NCBI RefSeq assembly: GCF_901709675.1
Contig: NC_051102.1
Coordinates: 8,937,412 to 9,001,411 of the forward strand
Length of the DNA: 64,000 nt
Reading direction: 5' to 3'
Source of the DNA: Syngnathus acus
Lineage: Eukaryota > Chordata > Actinopteri > Syngnathiformes > Syngnathidae
Part shown: positions 15,201 through 28,900 of the stretch, one piece after another
Layout of the letters: each line of letters opens with the position of its first letter
Numbering within the stretch: the stretch's first letter is position 1
The notes under the pieces: generated by a model
The model's input: only the letters and a program-made list of their open reading frames with translations
Databases searched by the model: none
What the model was told of the DNA's origin: nothing
Program-made: the position numbers and the translations under genes

Positions 15201-18200
15201 TTTGATTTGCACAAAGTTAAAGCAGCGGCAGCAGCAGGCAAGAGTTGCTGTTTGGAAAATGTTGACGAATACTGTCGGTAAATGTCTCACAGCATGTCCT
15301 CGGGTATATCTGTCTTCTCCTATTGCTCCATTTGGTTGATTTGAAGCTTCTCACCACCACACAAAGACCTAGGGGCGATCGACAGTAATTCTCTTCCAGT
15401 TCAATGGAGCCGCACTTAAATCAAACAGCTAATGTTTAAAGAGACTCGATGCCCTCAAGGACGCCAAGAAACTCACAGATCTAACGGAACTTGTGACGAG
15501 GCTTTTGTTTTGACGGTGGAGATACTTACTGGTGGAGGTAGGTACAATTATATATATATTTTTTTACGATTACACACAAATAAATATGGATTTTTAGGAT
15601 GCAGTAGCAAAAATGTGTGCTCGAGGGCGACATTTGGTTTCTAAAACTGACATAGATCAGGTCATTTGTATTTATGAAAATAGTTTCTCACAGTTCACAC
15701 ACTAGCTAGCTACCGCAGCCAAGCATTATCCTACTGCGGCTGATCTGACTCACAAATTGTCACCTTCATGGTGGCAAATAAGTTACACTTGTCAGGTATG
15801 GATACACCAAAAAGTGAACAAAGAGTCGCTGCAGGCTACAGGCAAACCGCTAAGCTAACATGAAATGTAGAGCAGCGCAACTGCTTGGCTGGTACAGTGC
15901 ACATTTAGCTCGTGACAAAACCGTCATTAGAGAATTGTATCATATAACATACTGTATTTGACTGGAGAACTCAGAAAAGCCAAAATCCAACACTTTTTTA
16001 AAAATTATATCTGACGTGAAAACTTTCTATCACAGTGTTATTACTGTCGAAACTCAAAATGATAATCATAGGCGATCTTATGAGAAGCCTCGCCAAACTT
16101 GCAACGAATGACATTTTCCAGAAAATATCAAAGTATAGTCTGGTCTTATGTGGATGTCGGTTGTTCTATCTCTGTGAATAAGTTCTACGTCTCTATTGTG
16201 TGTTAAAGTGTGCGTGATGATTGGCTTGTCTTGCGTTGTCTGTCTCTCTTTTTCTGGCCACGCAGAGCCACGGGGGAAATAAACAGGAGCAGCGCAGCAG
16301 GGCTAATTAAACACTGCTCCTTAGTGCCACAGCCAGCAAACCACCACAACTTGGATCCGTCAAGACCTGACAGCACTCTCCGCCAAACGCTTTTGGTCGC
16401 CATGACCGCCAAGGAAGGCGACGGAAGAGGTGGCACAGCAATCCCCACAGAGATTGTAATAATGTTATTAGACAAAGTGAAACGGGTGCCACATCCATTT
16501 TCTCCACTTGCATTCGATTTTGGCTACAACAAAATGAAGTGAACGCGGCAAGAGATGGCCTAAACACGAGGCTAAAGGCAAGAGCCATGCCACCACGACT
16601 GGACGTTGCGCTTGGAACAAATAAAACAAAACACCAGACTCCACAATCGAGCTTCAGACGCACTCCATCGACCGCAGAGTCGCTTTGGGCCAAAAACAAA
16701 GGTGGCGGCGTATACGATGGTGTGCAGACTTTCACATGATGGAAAAATACGGCTCAATGGACTGTAATCCAAGTACTGACAGTAAAGCATTTTATTTACC
16801 AAGAGTTGTGAGCTGTGTTCATGTCAGCTTCTGAAACATACCCTTCCTAAGACTCTCATTGTCAAAGTTTTTCCGAAGAATTTCAAGGTTGTTAAATGTA
16901 TCATGGAGCGCAGTAAAGACTGTGATAGTCCAGTGAATGAAATAAGTTTAATGTTCAACCATTAAATGGCTTTTTAAGCGTATCAAGCAAGATGAGATGG
17001 TGTAAGTCTAACCGGGTTGTGGAATGTCAGGACATAGCAGGAGATGTTACACAGGAAACTTTCTCCCTCCGGTCGATGAGTGGAGAAAAACGTTGAGTAG
17101 AAATGAAATCTAAGAGCTGCCCTGGTGTGATTTATAATACTTTCCTGAAGCGCGAGCTGTTCCTAACTGCGTTTGGTGCGGTCTCGCAGGAAATTACGAC
17201 AAGCTTTTGTGAACGCTGACGCGAGGGTGCGAATAGGATGATTGAGAGCAGTCCGCACTTGGTTCTAATGTGGTGTTCTCGCTGTAGAACTCTAAGCGCC
17301 TTACTTGGGTTTCACTCCTCGTGTTTCTCATAGATTTTGCCTGAGTACATAATACAGGTTGACAGCAGAACAACACGAGGCAGAACAAGTGACAAGGCAC
17401 ACCGATCCGCGGTCGCTGGTTTGTCTCGTCTAACCTTGTAGTTTTTATTTGACCTCTGGACACTGCAGGTGTCACTTAAAATAAGCAGCTTCATCTCTGG
17501 TGCTATTCTTAAAGCACTTACACTGCCAAATGGGAGAGTAAGCCCATTCCCAGCGTGATGTTTATCTGACATTTTCCAACAGGCCTGCATGTGACTCGGT
17601 GGGCTGTGATTGCTAGCAGAGCATATCTGATGGGGTGGGGAAGGGGGCTCTTCCGGGGTTGCCTCACTTGATGCTGTACAGGCTCGTGAGCTGCTTGGAC
17701 ACTTTCACAATCCTGTCATATTTTCACAAGTGCAGCTTTCAAGGTTTGGCTTTCCTTAGGATATGGCTAAAAGGAAATTGCCAGAAAGAACATGCAACAT
17801 CAATGTCTTCATCACTTACAACCAAGGATACAAATCTTGCGCTCTTGTGTGGTTTTGGCTGAGGGACAGTACAGTTCCAAAAAATAGCTGGTTGACGTGG
17901 AAACTAGCAGAAAATTTTGAATCAATTGACTAATTGACTGCTATGAAGTTTGTTGATTGTGGCGAAGCGATTGCTGCTTCACCTCATCTTGAAGCAATTG
18001 AGCAAAAAGATTAGACTTACATAAAACTCCACTTTCCACTGCCAAAATGTCCGTCTGCTTCTCTCCCACAAGGAGATGTGCTTTGCATTTTAAAGACCAC
18101 TTCAGACTCGCCCCGAGGAATGAGACAAGGGCCACGGAAATCTTAAATGTCAAACATAAAAGTGCCATCTTAAGTGACACATTTAGTCCTCAAGCAACCT

Positions 18201-18977
18201 TGAGGAAACCCGACATGTAGAAGTGTCCTCAAAAAGGTAAGGCTGGTCTTTCTCTTTTTCATTCACTTGATTAGCATATCAATATATACTCATCTCTTAT
18301 ATGTACAAACAGAGACTCGTTTCAATTTTTAATCCAATAAGATGAGTAAAACCTCGCTATTAAAACGAATCCCAATGGTTCCAGATGTTGTGCACTAATG
18401 TTTCCAGCAAAACACGGTCTGGGTTTCACAGGAACTCCGAGACCATATTAAGACATTTAATTGCTGGCAGCAGAGCGAAGGCAAAATAAACATTTTGGGA
18501 GGACATTTCCTTCTGCTTGATTCATAACAGCAGTTGGGGGTCACCGGCTTACAAAACCGCAAGGCCTCTTCTAATAGTAGCCACATGTGGGCCGTGGGTA
18601 GACTTTGGTCATGGAGAACCCGCAGTGTTAACGAGCCAAGGCATTAACGTCGACACCTTTTCCATCAGCTTAATCTAATTTAGTTCATCCGCCTTCAGAA
18701 GAATGTTCTCAAAGAATTTTTCACAATAAAGCTAAGTCAGTTTTCCTCCTTTGGATGGCTACGATGGCTCTCTGTGGACACAAATTACCCGAGCACATCC
18801 TTGCAGGGCTTCCGCCATCTGCTCTCTTTGTATTCCTGAAGCCGAGTTTGTCCATCAAGTGGAGATACACGTTGCTCTAAATGACTTGACTTTGGGGGTA
18901 ATAAGGACATCATCTGATGGCTAAACCTTTGAGTGAATTCTTAAAGATCATCTGTCTCTTTCGCTTGGGTGGCCAGA
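12232..18977. other. Intergenic DNA
   Basis: No exon or RNA gene is recognisable. Short open frames such as those near 12618-13031 and 13798-14229 have no family resemblance and no splice-site context. The sequence is mostly unique-looking with few simple repeats. Stretches such as 13400-14260 are richer in CpG than their surroundings, without a gene attached. Confidence 0.55.
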
Positions 18978-19045
18978 CCTGTGATTGACTGGCAATCTGT
19001 CCTGGGCGTAGCCCGTCTCTCACCCCGTGTCAGGCTCCATCTACT
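18978..19045 (+). mobile_element. Degenerate SINE body fragment
   Basis: The string CTGTGATTGACTGGCAATCT and the following GTCCTGGGCGTAGCC and CAGGCTCCA resemble the middle of the tRNA-derived SINE at 11848-12219, read in its sense direction. Head and tail are missing and no target duplication is visible, so this is an old fragment. Confidence 0.55.
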
Positions 19046-21120
19046 CTGCACGTGACAAATGGCGACAAGACTCAATGTAGCTCATCTCCCACCTGTATTT
19101 TGAGTTTCTAATACGTGCAGGATGTTTTGATTTACTTCCATAATACATGTAGGGTATGACATGGACCTTTCCTAGCTTCATCATAGTTGTTCTTAATTCG
19201 TGATAACAATTATTTCTATCTGGGTTTGGCAATCTTCCAACAAAGCCTGTTTTGAGCGCAACTGAATTTCAGAGGCTGTACCCGGAGTAACATTACCACA
19301 CAAAGAGTGACCTTGGATCGAGAGACATACACAGAGAATTGGAAGTGGTTGTTACTGAGGAAACTGTCGCTGTTACAAGCAAACGCGGTCACATTGGTAA
19401 GCACTGGGCAGATCCAGACAAAGTTGGACAGGGAATATCAAAATAGTGGAAATCTAGGGAAGGTCAGAAAAAGGGGACGCCAACTGGCTGGGCTACATGA
19501 ACGCTTGGATGGAAATTCTGGCAAGGGAAGCATCAGCTTATACATAACAGGAAGGGGGTTGATAACTATTTGAACACGCCATGATCTGTGAACAGGTACT
19601 TCATAGCGTTCCAAAATTGCTGACTGGCATACGTACACTTTGTGAGAGCACCGAGCTGCTGTTCCATAGAAAACAACAAAAGTGGTAATTTTCCATCTGT
19701 ATGGTGTCCAGTATGGTGTTAAGATGCCTTGGATGATTGTGAAACATCCCCAAACTCATTTCACTTCATGCATCACTGTCCTTGGTGGCAATGAAGACGA
19801 CGTACTGATGGGAGTGCTGATGTCTGCCGGCTGATATTCCATTCTGCACTAGCAACTTCAAACACGGCTTGCTGTCAGACTTTTATTTTACTTGTATTTA
19901 ACTTACAGAGCAAACAAGCGCCATTTATGTATAGACATGCTTCACAACACGAGGTTTCTCTTCTGGGTGCTGACTTTGCTGCTTTCTTATAGGTTACGAC
20001 TACTAATGAAAAAGCAAAATCGTGTCCTTGCAAGCACTGGGCCGGAGATAACGCATGCTAAAGGAAAGTTGTCCAAATTGTTCATGCAATGGCGGTTTTG
20101 CCTTGAATGGCACCCTTTTTGAAAAATGCCATTTTATATATCATTTACATATATATCAGGTGGCATGAGAAAAAAAAAAAGTGTCATTAACTCTACTGAT
20201 GCAGCTATATGAAAGCATACCGTTATCATTAAAAAGTTTGTTTGAAAACATTCAAATTATTCTCTAACAATAGCGATTACTTGGAAATGATGCAGAGTGC
20301 AATCTGCTTTGACTATTCATACAATTCAGAGAAAAAACATCATAAATTGGAACATAAATTGGTGTATTATGAATTCCCAATGCCGTTTGTGAGCAATTTA
20401 TTTCAAGAGTGGCTGTCTTCATTACAAAAAAAAGATTGCATTTTGTTTTTTGAACAAGCAACATTTAACTACAAATTTATATTGAGTTGGTCGCTCCCAA
20501 AAATGAGCAGGGTCTTCTTTAAATATACACACTAACTTATAGCGCATTCTATGCTCATTGCCTTGCTATCGTGCAAGTCTTCACAAAAGGGATCACTAAT
20601 AATTCTGGAGGGAAGCGTACGTATGTTAATTGTCCTTTTCATGAATCATGTATTTGTGGAAATTGAAAGTTGAGGGCCATTTTGACACTCATTCCTTTTC
20701 CCTCTGAATTTTTCATCATTCCCCATCCAACATATACACATATTTGGTCAAAATTTGCAGCCTCCGGGGCAGAGACATCTCCAAAGTAAGTTGTGAATTA
20801 AACGAGCTTTCGCGTCCGGCAATTAACCTTGTCTATTGGAAGTTATCACGCATATATTGGGTTTTTGCAACTTTTCATCATGTTTCTGTGGAGCGATTTC
20901 CATGAGCATTGACCTTGCCCCGCCACGAAAAAGGGATGCGGGGGCCAGCTCACCACTGCCAGAAAAACCATCTCATGGCCAAATAAACTACTGCTATGTG
21001 ACAATCATTTTGTTTTTGCTTGGTAAATACACAGTGAGGGCAATGAATTAAATAGATCCCGCGAATATTGCACATTTCCACTGATAATGCGTCAAGGGCT
21101 CCTTTTATCTGGTAGAGTTA
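19046..21120. other. Intergenic DNA
   Basis: AT-rich non-coding DNA with no gene or named repeat that I can recognise. The open frame at 20242-20535 has no recognisable domain and AT-rich composition like its surroundings. Confidence 0.55.
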
Positions 21121-22103
21121 GGGTGTCAAACTCATTTTTGTCGTGGGCCGCATCGCAGTCATTGTTTCCTTCGGAGCGCCTTATATTACTATATATAATA
21201 GGCTACACAACAAACTGAAGAATAATTCGTGTTGAAATCAGAGACTAGTAAAACTGTCCAAAGATTCTAAAAAGATGAATGCGAACAAAAATTGCTCGCA
21301 ATTCTATTTTTTTCAAAAAGAGAATGTGTAATTTGAGTACTGACACAAAGTCGATGCACGATTTGCCTTTCAGAGTCAGAGTCAGAGTCAGCTTTATTGT
21401 CAATTCCTTCATGCTAAGACACACAAAGAAACCGAAATACCGTTCCCCCTATCCCACGTTGACGAGACACAGCACACGATTAACACACAAGTAAAACAAC
21501 GGGGAGAGAGTTCAGGACCCCAACAGCCTGGAGATCACAAACTTCGCCAGTGGCGAGCAGTGCTGGCATCCCACAACAAAGTCCCGGCACCATTCGTCAC
21601 GGATGTAGACGCACAGTCCACCTCCTCGCGATGTTCCCCCTCGTACAATGGCCCGGTCCGCCCGATAGCACGCCATCCGCTCCAGATGCACAGCAGCTAC
21701 GCACTGTCCTGTCCGCAGAACTCAGCAGGCATGTTGATGTCCAGCGATCGAACGTTCGCCAGAAGAATGGAAGGCACGGCCGGGCGAGCTGGGTTGGCCG
21801 CCAGCCAGGCCCGGACGCCCAACCGGGGGAGGAACAGCAGGCGAGTCCGGCGACGCTCCAGGACGGAGCAGACCGAGCGCCTTTAATGTCCCCGCTTCGA
21901 AGTCCAGATCGCCACAAAACTCGCTTTCGCCGATGTCGAGCAGAACCAGCCCGCCGCACTTGTAGCACAACCCGGTACGACGAGACGAACACACAAATCT
22001 GGCGGACAAACCCACATTAAACGACAAAACAAAACACTTTGCGGGACACATAAAATGATATGGCAGGACGTATCTGGCCCCGGGGGCCTTGAGTTTGACA
22101 CCC
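21121..22103. mobile_element. hAT-like MITE split by a LINE insertion
   Basis: The left end reads GGGTGTCAAACTCATTTTTG. The right end, reverse complemented, reads GGGTGTCAAACTCAAGGCCC, giving a 14-base identical inverted terminus. The inner sequence (GTGGGCCGC near the left, GCGGGACACATAAAATGATA near the right) resembles a very common teleost non-autonomous element with GGGCC-rich ends. The MITE halves are 21121-21370 and 22037-22103, and the middle is the LINE described separately. No matching 8-bp target duplication is visible outside the ends. Assignment to hAT is from memory of similar elements and is tentative. Confidence 0.65.
21371..22036 (-). mobile_element. Non-LTR retrotransposon (LINE) copy with a large internal deletion
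   Basis: On the minus strand this starts in a GC-rich leader. It then encodes the start of a LINE ORF2 endonuclease (EEP) domain: the frame covering about 21840-21725 reads PSILLANVRSLD, a hallmark of fish LINEs. Further on, in another frame, come RGGGLCVYIRDEWC and HCSPLAKFVI, also typical of this domain. After that the sequence jumps straight to a 3' end with an AATAAA-containing tail, AATAAAGCTGACTCTGACTC, ending in TCTGAC units. The endonuclease catalytic core, the reverse transcriptase and the rest of ORF2 are absent, so the copy is dead. A short CTTT lies at both junctions with the MITE (21367-21370 and 22037-22040) and may be the target duplication. Confidence 0.8.
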
Positions 22104-25100
22104 ATGCCGTTGAGTAAGCACTCCCCTCTACTCCTTTGCCGCTGTCCTTTCGGCGTCCACACAGGTACGTAAATGTGCGAGTAATGAACTGCCAGTCTTA
22201 CGGTATAGTGCGCGCAGGTGGTTTGGAGGTTGACTGGATAATGATACTCAAGATTTTCTTCCAGTGGCCAGTCTTACTCATGCAACCATTAAGGAGAGTA
22301 ATTGTGGCCAGAGCATAATGACTTACGTGGAAGCAAATGTAAAAAACAAAAAAAGAAAGAACTAAATAGAATTGGAACTACATTTAAATTAGATGAGGAA
22401 CGGGAGATTTTCTGTAAATTACTATGCAGAAAAAAATCACCACAGGATTTTGTGTAAATTGCACCAGTTGATTTAAACAATTGACTTTAAATTAGGGAAT
22501 TTATCATTTAATAAAAGTAAATTCCTGGACGACGACAGACAATTGAGGGGTAATCCGTCGGCAGGTAAGGAGCAGGAAGCCCCGCCCACCAAGGAGTTGT
22601 TTTTGTGGATAATCAAAACATTCCAAGCCCAAATCATTGTGGCAGCAGAGAGCAAGATTAAATGTCATGTTGTGGGTCATATTTTTCTCATTTATTTAAG
22701 CTGTGAAATATTTTTGAAGAGTTTCCGCAGTTGTTGAGTGAAAGAAAAGGCCAACGGGCCAAATTCGTTGCCATATGTCGGCGAGGAGCGTAAACGGTCC
22801 ATCTTGCTCGAATACTTTATAAGCTGCTGGCAGGCCATCAGGGCTCCTTTGATTTGGAGTATTTATTCTTTGTAGAGGGAAACACTTACAGGTTGAAGAG
22901 CCGTTCATTAGTGCATGACAGACTTTCCTCCGGGATATCTTACACTGTTGCGTTTCATGTTTAATTCATCGTTAGACTGCGGGCACTTTAATAGGAATAG
23001 TGTCAAGAGAAAACAGCGACTATAAACCATCCAAATTGGAGGCAAACATTGATCTTTTAATGTTGCCCGAGACATCAAAAGGCAGGCAAGTTGAGCATTC
23101 CGAATGTTAGCATTTATTAAGTGCACAGAACTTCACATCTCCGAATGCTCGTGATTTATGAAGCCTTCACCGGGGCTGGTCCGGCGCAGTTCATGACAGC
23201 CGGCGAAGCCATTCATCATGCGATGCGCATCACACAACTTCCCGTGGGGCTGATCTACTGTCATTGATCATTTCATGTCAACAGTGTTGGGACAGACACG
23301 CACGCGGCCTGCGAACATTATTCGTTAAGTAAAGAAGGCGTGCCTTCACTACTTTTGTGATTTGGGGCTTGACGAAGGCCTCAATTCCAGCTGAATAAAA
23401 AAAGGTCTCGCTGTAGGGATAATGTTTTTTTTGGAGACGAGCAGTATCGCTGCCTTTTTTTTTTTTTTTGACATTCCTGGTACTTTGTTGGCTCTTTCTA
23501 TCGGCACTATTGGACCACAATGCACTACGGCCATGTGGTCAATTCACACTTGGGTAGTTGCCCTTGCCTTGATTGCATTGTTGTCCTTTGTAACACGAGA
23601 GCCGCCCTTCACCAGACACTCGAAAAACCATTGCAGAATACCGACACCGACGTGTTAAAGTTCAAAGAATATCGATAACTCCGAGAAACGAGGACATTGA
23701 ATTTCTCGCTGCCCTCGGTAAAGAGCGCGAGCAATTTTCTGCGGCGGTGACAAGCGTTTGATAGCAGAGGGTTTTTTGTGGCTTTAACTAAGATGATGAA
23801 TGATGTGTGGACTAAGCCATCCTAACCAGCATGAATTTTATTGCAAACTAATTGGTGTAAATTGAAACTAGAGGACAAATGCTTGTATGATTGCATTTTT
23901 AGCTCTGTGATGTTTCTACGTAGGAGACTCGTTTTGCTTTCAATTCATGAAACGCAGCAAAGAACGTATTTCAGGACAGCCAAGCTCACACACATTCTCC
24001 AGGATGCTGGAAATTGGGAGCGCAGATTTCTCGGCGGACCCTCAAGGTGAGAAGAGAGCTTGTGAATGTAAGTTGGAAATTGTTCCCCCCCAAGGCACGC
24101 CGCCTTCATTGTTGTAATCTTGCTTGTCTTGCAGTCTGCTAGCGGACGATGGAGGCGGGAAAAAAAAAAAAGTAAATCAAAAATACACCTTTTGAGGATT
24201 GAGAATTGTCCAAGGGCCTTACTTTTAAAATGCTTCGAGTACACTGAGGTTTTTATAGGCTTTTCTGATTGCCTGGCGGTCGTGGCTAATACATACGGCA
24301 TTGCTTGTAAAATGACAAGTAGACACAATGGCAATTTTATGAATATGTTTGCACTCTTCGAACTGTGGAGATCAAACAGTGCAAAAATGGAATATTTAGG
24401 CAGAAATAATCCCATTCAGTTCTTGCAATAGGAACACTTACAGTCTAGAAAGATCAATCGTTTACAATAGAAGTCAAAACGAACCCAAGAGTGGAAAATC
24501 CGAATACACACTTTGCATTTTTCCAACATTTTAAAAGATTTAAAACAAAATGCTTCATAACAGTAACAATATGCAGATTAAGATGAAAATATTAAATTCA
24601 TTATGTCTGTGCTGACATTATTCGTTTTTATTACAGTCCAAACGCACGTCACAACTACCTGTTGTTGCCTGACTAATACTTGTGTTGTGTCAATAACAAA
24701 ATGTGGCCACATCATAATTCCGCTATGCGAGGTAATTGATATATTCTATAGGAGCCATTTCTTCCTCTCTGTTTACTTGCTACGACTCTGTACCCCCTCG
24801 TTCACCCCTGCATGAATAATTCATTAAGACACGGAGAATAAAAAAGCATAAAAGCAACTATCTATTGGCTGGCGATCTGGGAGCTAAGGCAACGGATGTG
24901 TCAGGCGCAATTATAGGACCGGGAGAAGAATAAGTGCTCCTGTGTACGGCGGTGGCCCCTGCTTGTCTCTTCAGCCGTGTTCTCATCTCGCGGAGCCAGT
25001 GTGGATGGCCGTATTAAGACACACAGGTAGACCGATCGGGAGAGAAAGTGACCCTTCCGCTCTCAACGGCGGAGCAGAACTGCCCGGCGTCAGGCTAAGC

Positions 25101-25339
25101 CACTTTGACTCTCTCGGCCAGCTTAATTGCTTTGCGAACCTGGTCGCAGCATTGAGCAGCTCGACTTACTGCGCCCCTGGGACTGTATTACCGCTACTCT
25201 GTCCAACTAATCGCCTCCTTTGTCCTCCCCCATCATCCCCGCGCAGTTTGTCTACATGTAATGACAGGTCGGCCATGATGTAGCGAGCACCGTACCCTCT
25301 TTCTCTTGCTCCCCGGGCCCCCAATCACTCTCTTATTCT
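22104..25339. other. Intergenic DNA
   Basis: No coding exon is recognised. The stretch 24790-25290 is complex and GC-balanced with paired TAAT-type cores (for example AATAATTCATTAAG near 24817). It is one of the better candidates for conserved regulatory DNA in the desert. A T-run at 23456-23469 is the only notable simple repeat. Confidence 0.5.
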
Positions 25340-25960
25340 TTAATTCACAGATACTGATGGGTGCAAACTGGAGGAGTCAATGATTTTCCACATGCATGGA
25401 AACATTTCGGCGTAGCTACAGAAAAATGTAACGTAGCGCGTTGGTAACGGCGACCGACAATCGCTGTATCCGCAAGTTGAAATAAAGATGTAAGAAAGAT
25501 TGATAGAAGAGACGGACGGGGAGGGGAGGTTCTGCGTATCCGGACAAATCACCCAGCACGCTGGCTCAATAGCAGCATAGCTAAGAGATGAGCTAGGACA
25601 AGCCTGATTCATCCCCCACTATAACCTCGATCAAAAAGGAAAGAAGTCTATTCACGAAGGGAGAAAGAGTGTCTGCCCTCCAGACAGCATTAGGAAACGG
25701 GTTCAGCAGGAGAGAAGCCTGACAGCTCGACCTCCAAGTTAAAATAAGCTCTTGCAGCTCTATTAGGTTAATACGGCACCATAAGTTCTTTAAGGTACGA
25801 TGGGGCAAAAGTCAGGCATCTGAGTCCTAGTCCAACTCTCAGGAACTCTGACGGAATGAGTTCCACCATAAAAAGTAAAGTTGCCCAAGATAATAATGGC
25901 ATAAACTTACAGATGAGAGATAATATATGTACGGATCGATTTTCTAGTCTACAAATGACC
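25340..25960 (-). mobile_element. Degenerate LINE (L2-like) ORF2 3' relic
   Basis: The minus-strand frame over about 25768-25960 ends FAPSYLKELMVPY, resembling the conserved stretch near the C-terminus of teleost L2-type ORF2 proteins (APSYLxxLxVPY). Downstream, in shifting frames, come ADTLS followed by FNRLLSFL-like residues and then sequence resembling SGLVLAHLLAMLLL, again in the family order. Frames are broken by several stops and indels. Nothing functional remains. The ends are approximate. Confidence 0.6.
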
Positions 25961-28900
25961 TTCACCTTGTTTTCATTCAGGCCCGGATGCCCTTTAGCAT
26001 GAGTTTCTGAATGGCCAATGACCTTTAAAAACAATGAGAGATTCAACCAAATGTCGGTGTTGGCATATTATCAGTGAAGGGGCAGCAAACTTCGTGTGCT
26101 TAAGGGATTGGTTAAAACTGCTCCCTTAAATGATGAAATTATTCACAAGCGAAGTGGCCTTTTAACTCTTGACTGCTTTACGTTTGAGTCTAGGTGTCGA
26201 CTGCAATATTAGCTTCTCGCGTTAGCCGCTACCTAATTAGCCACTGACTGTAGCTGCTATAGGCCTCTCCTCACTTGTCATCAAGACTTTCCAAAGTGTG
26301 TTTTAATGTTTCTAAGATGCTGACTGACGGACATTCTTTCATCAAAATACACTTTTTCAAGATTCATTCCGTTTTCGGTCGGTGTTTTATCGAGGAGCCA
26401 TTGCAGCGTAGTAACCTGGACAACCGGATTAAGGCCCATTTGATGAAATGACCAACGACTCATGCGAACATACGATATGTAAATGGAGACAGATTGTGGT
26501 CACAGTCGGGTTGTTGTAAACACCTCGCGCTTTTTGATAAATCCATACATTGACCTTTTTCAGCAGAGCCGAGGATTGTAGCTTTTAAGTGAACAGGATG
26601 TCAATACGAGCCATTGTTGATACATGCGAAATGCGAGAATAATTACTAGTTTGCCCGGTGCTGTCTTTGTCGAGCCGTAAAGTGCTTTTTGTTCTTTTGA
26701 CGGAGGCTATTTTTTCCTTTTTTTTTCTCCACGCGTTGCCACACATCACGATAATGGTGTGTGGCAATGTACAATCCTCCCCCTCCTCATTCCCTCTAGT
26801 GGCGTTTATCCCTCCACTAGCATCAAAGAGGTGCACAGCCTGAAACGAATGCATGTGTTAATCACCATCTCCAAAGAATTAAATGATCTCCAAGCACTCT
26901 GACAATTCATGTGCGAAGGAGAGCTCTCAGTATTCACGAGAGCCACGCTGAGCATTTACATGTGAAACGGTGTCAAAACATTAAGTGGGAGGCTCAGAGA
27001 AAACGCTTCATATGGGAGATCAAACCATTGCAGTGTTCACTGAGAATTAACTTGCCCATATGTCTCTGGCAGCAGCAAGCTTGCGAATACATCCTTTCCA
27101 CCTGACATTAATAACACACGTTGCATTCTTACATCACGTTAACTATATGTGCCAGAATTAGAATTACAAAACCGTTTTCCTCAGTTATTTCGCAACGCAT
27201 TTTTCGCAGTGCCCGCAGAATAACATAAAAGTGTCATAAAGTGGCCTTGTAAAGTTTCCATCGGACAGCCGCCATATTTAACACCGTCTCGACTTTCCCC
27301 GTCTACCAAAGTTCCAAAACATTTATTTGAGCAATGGTTCGGCAAGCTACCGAGGGAGTGAGTCTGTTTACTTCCCAGAGAGCTGTTGTAAAGGAAATTG
27401 GTTTATGCTTGATATGAGCCATTGATCCATAGAGAACAAAGTGCAGATTGCCATTCGGTAGGATTGCAGTGATACGGAGGAGTAGTGGGAGCGATGGAAG
27501 GCGATAAGTCCCTATCAGCATTCTCTGGAAGGACAACCTAGAAGAGGATATAAAGGCGTGGCAGATAAACAATGGCTTTTTCTGAGCAATTTTCTGCTTG
27601 ACTTTTTTGTAGGAGTCGTGTAGGGGAAATGCCGACAGGAATTTGAATGAAGCTCTTTGTCTTTCATGAACTGCATCGCATTTCTGTTTGACAAAAAGCT
27701 TTGTGTTGCGCACGCCGGACCAGACCGCTCTTTGTGTACATGCTGAACTAATGATGACACATCCAGCTGCAAATACCAAAAGGTGAAAAGTGGGCTTGGA
27801 GCAAGGTCATATTTAACTTATTGAATAATTTGTAACAATGCTTAACAGGAATAAATGTTGGCCATGGATTCAACTGGTGCAGAACTCTGGAGCAAAAACA
27901 AAAGCCTCTTTCCATCGTTTCACCCTCAACTTCACTTCCAACTCAGAAGTCCAAGCTGCTCTCTACCTTTTCTACCTTAAACGTTAATTGGATTGCAGAA
28001 ATCTTCGTCACGTGGACTTTACGCTCTGTGGTTAAGTAATCAGCGTGTATCCATGATCACTTACATATCGGCGGCGGTAATGACAACAATCTCTTTGCTA
28101 GGGATGAGAAAAACAGTCAGGCAGCACCGGTTGGTTGTCCCTGAAACGAGCCCAGACTGATCTGGAGAACGACTACCTCAATTTCCTGTAATGCGTAAAT
28201 GCATTAGCGGATGCTGATGAATCCAGTCAATAACGAGACTTTTGCCTTTTGAAGAGAGAGCAGAGATGCAAGGGGCCATGCCCCATTCGCTGTACTCACA
28301 ATATGTCAAAACACACTCCAGCGTCACAAGAGCCATTCAAGCTAATGGAGGCAATTACACAGAAATTATAACCTGTCTGAGAGCGCGGCTATGAATGAGT
28401 GTGGATGTGCGGGGAAACGAGAGCTCTTCATACAATCGACACATCCGTCCGTGCACGGCACATTTAAATACTACTCGCCGTCCGACGCCATTCTTCACTG
28501 TCGGACTGGGAAACAGGAAAGGGATTGACATTCCCCTAATCTGACCTTTGACCTTGCATTACTTAATATCCAGCACAGCTCAACACTTGAAAGAAGTCTT
28601 ATCTCCATCTTGATGAAGTTCAGAGAGCGGGAAAATGGATTCATGCTTATCCCTCCTGGAGATACGTAAGGTTCAAATCTACTCGCTCAATATTTTATGA
28701 TTGTTTCTTCATTTGATGTCAAGGGAAGCGCTGCTTTTCAACTGCTACTTGGCGCCGCTATTTGGCGTTGGGGTTTATCCACTCATGAGATCCGCCTTTT
28801 TAAAGTAAACACTGAAATCTACAAGAAGGTTGCTTGATAAAGATATTAAAAAAAAACAGCTAAGTACAGTAGCTGAAAGACCTACAGCTAAAAACGGCAG

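Noticed and set aside
21550-22162. Overlapping GC-rich frames on both strands as a new gene
   Set aside because: Explained by the GC-rich leader and endonuclease start of a LINE copy.
26786-26805. CTCF-like GCCACTAGAGGGA on the minus strand
   Set aside because: The essential C after GGG is an A, so the core is incomplete.
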